From assembly GCF_022201045.2 (NCBI RefSeq), contig NC_068561.1:21702501-21766500 (forward strand): a stretch of 64,000 bases of DNA. The letters run 5' to 3'. This DNA comes from Citrus sinensis (lineage: Eukaryota; Streptophyta; Magnoliopsida; Sapindales; Rutaceae). Position 1 is the first letter of the stretch. Each line of letters starts with the position of its first letter. The notes beneath the pieces are model-generated. The model was not told the DNA's origin. It worked only from the letters and a program-made list of their open reading frames with translations, and searched no databases. The position numbers and the translations under genes were made by a program. Of this stretch, positions 62,188 to 64,000 are shown one piece after another.

Positions 62188-64000
62188 CTAGTAGGGTTCA
62201 ACAGGGGCACGGAACTTGGCACCAGCATAAACTGCTTCAGCACCGAGCTCTTCTTCAATTCTCAGAAGCTACATGAACATATTAAATTATAGTCAAGCCC
62301 ACAAATTCTGAAACGTTAAAATTTGGGAAAAGCAAAAGAAGACAGGTCAAATGATCTTTCAAGATGAAATAAGAAGATGCTGACCTGATTATACTTTGCA
62401 AGACGCTCTGACCTGCATGGTGCTCCTGTCTTAATTTGACCCTGATCATGAACAAGAAAACAATAAGAAACAAAAGTCTTATAATAAACTTTGCTTGTAA
62501 TTGAGCAATGGTATCATTTATATAAAGAGCATATTTACCGTGGCCAAGCCCACTGAGAGATCGGCAATGAAAGTATCTTCAGTCTCACCACTGCGGTGGC
62601 TGGCCATCACACCCCACCCAGCTTGCTTGGACATTCTGACGGCTTCAATGCTCTCAGTTACAGATCCAATTTGATTAACCTTTCCACCAGAACAGAGAGA
62701 AGGAACAGATTTTCATTTACAACGTCATAAAGCAAGAGTAAACCAATGACCAAATAAAGGACTAAAGAAGTACCTTGAGAAGGAGGGCGTTGCAGGTCTT
62801 CTCTTTGATAGCCTTCTCAACCCTCTGCAACACAGACAATAAATAAATGTTGAGGGCTCTAGAATACAAAAAAAGAGAACTCAGGTTTTCATGCTTCATT
62901 AAAGAAAAGAAAAATAAATTCATGCACAACTTCCTCTTAAAAATCCTAATAAATGTCCATATTTACCTTAGGATTGGTGACCAAAAGATCATCTCCAACA
63001 ATTTGTACTTTTTCTCCAACCTCACTGGTTAGCTTGGCATAGTGCTCCCAGTCGTCTTGGTCAAATGGATCTTCAATTGATACAATAGGATAATCAGAGA
63101 TGAATGACTTATAGAGATCTTTGAGTGCATCTCCTGAGATCTTTTGTGAACCATCATTGTTCTGAAAAAATAAAACCAAAAAATTTAAGAAAACAGGGAA
63201 AAAAAAGAAAAAGTATTTTACCACAAAACATGGACAAATAAGGAGAAAGTTGATCAGAACAGAATTAAAGTAATAGCAACAGACAACATGTTAATGAATA
63301 TTTCTCCTAAAGGACTGGCTTGAGTAATGCATACACCCAACCGACGATGATTGGGCTACAACTTCAAATGATTATGCAAATCCGACAACAAATTGCGACT
63401 GCTAAACCAAATAAGTGGCTCATGCCAACTACCAATACTTGCATTGCCAATGTTATCATGTAACAGAAACTCACCTCTTCCTTGAAGTTCAGATCATAAG
63501 TCTTATCTGAGCCATAGAATTCAGATGCAGCAACATCCATTCCAATGACAACCTAACAATATTAAGTAAATCTTATTAAATTTGTCAATTGTTGTGATGT
63601 CAGGATACCCAAAAGCAATTTAAGAGAATTTAAAAAGTAAAATACAAACAAGTGATTGAAGATGTTACTAACTTTGCCTGTGTAACCGGCTTTAGCAATG
63701 GCTGTGTTGAGCAATTCAAGTCCTTCCTTGTTCTCCTGAATTAGCGGAACCATAATTTTGAATAAATGAACAAAACAAGAACATAAATAAAAATCATTAG
63801 ACAGAGTTGAACTCTGATTGACCTGAATATTGGGAGCAAAACCGCCTTCATCACCAACATTTGTAGCATCCTGGCCGTATTTCTTTTTAATCACAGCCTA
63901 CACGATAAGGAAAGAGCACTGTATTTAGCAAATGTCCGGGTAACAAAAAGCCATATGAAACTTCATAAGAATTAGGAGTGTCTAAAAGGAAGGTATGTAT
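62188..64000 (-). CDS. ENO: Enolase (2-phospho-D-glycerate hydro-lyase), 5' part missing
   Basis: Eight 3' exons: 63823-63897, 63673-63735, 63475-63552, 62967-63161, 62774-62824, 62539-62679, 62385-62441, 62188-62268. They encode the last 246 residues; a full plant enolase is about 445. No further exon is visible between 63898 and 64000, so the remainder lies past the edge. It converts 2-phosphoglycerate to phosphoenolpyruvate in cytosolic glycolysis. Visible active-site parts are GDEGGFAPN, the metal-ligand Asp in [13 protein letters not shown], Glu in [11 protein letters not shown], Asp in [11 protein letters not shown], the catalytic Lys in NALLLKVNQIGS and the [11 protein letters not shown] loop. 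The C-terminus FRAPVEPY is usual for the cytosolic LOS2/ENO2 type. All seven visible introns are phase 0. Confidence 0.96.

Overview
The window is nuclear DNA from a flowering plant. Intron-rich genes with plant-only families (class A heat-shock factor, CTR1-type Raf-like kinase, DEMETER/ROS1-type DNA glycosylase, HD2-type histone deacetylase), strongly AT-rich intergenic DNA, miniature inverted-repeat elements and a plastid-derived fragment all agree. The protein sequences look eudicot, most likely a woody rosid; Citrus is a guess I cannot confirm. All gene models were built by hand by reading splice sites and checking reading-frame phase. Complete models: HSFA3 (2 exons, 509 aa), CTR1 (15 exons, 868 aa), ROS1-like (19 exons, 2009 aa), FACKEL C-14 sterol reductase (13 exons, 369 aa), HD2-type deacetylase (10 exons, 322 aa), U2AF35 (3 exons, 320 aa). 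The last eight exons of enolase run off the right edge. There is one tRNA-Leu(TAA).

Layout: 1-3907 AT-rich intergenic DNA and probable HSFA3 3' flank; 3908-6252 HSFA3 (minus); 6253-10091 HSFA3 promoter with two DRE cores, a MITE, and probable CTR1 3' UTR; 10092-20172 CTR1 (minus); 20173-27568 intergenic with a 1.1-kb non-autonomous Mutator-like element, a three-unit tandem repeat and a promoter/spliced-leader-like stretch pointing at the ROS1 3' end; 27569-38342 ROS1-like (minus) and its leader to about 39180; 39181-47411 intergenic with a plastid clpP fragment, two MITE copies and a diverged tandem duplication; 47412-52192 FACKEL (minus); 52193-53410 divergent promoter; 53411-57095 HD2 deacetylase (plus); 57096-58982 convergent 3' regions; 58983-60267 U2AF35 (minus); 60462-60544 tRNA-Leu; 60545-62187 intergenic; 62188-64000 enolase (minus, partial).

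The genes do not form a pathway or operon. Several are regulators: heat/drought transcription (HSFA3), ethylene signalling (CTR1), active DNA demethylation (ROS1), chromatin deacetylation (HD2) and splicing (U2AF35). FACKEL (sterols) and enolase (glycolysis) are metabolic. I see no previously undescribed multi-gene system. The most notable signals are a U12-type AT-AC intron in the HD2 gene, a GC-AG intron in FACKEL, a triplicated lysine-rich module in the ROS1-like protein, a palindromic Mutator-type MITE family, a decayed plastid clpP insertion and a possible spliced antisense transcript at the ROS1 3' end.
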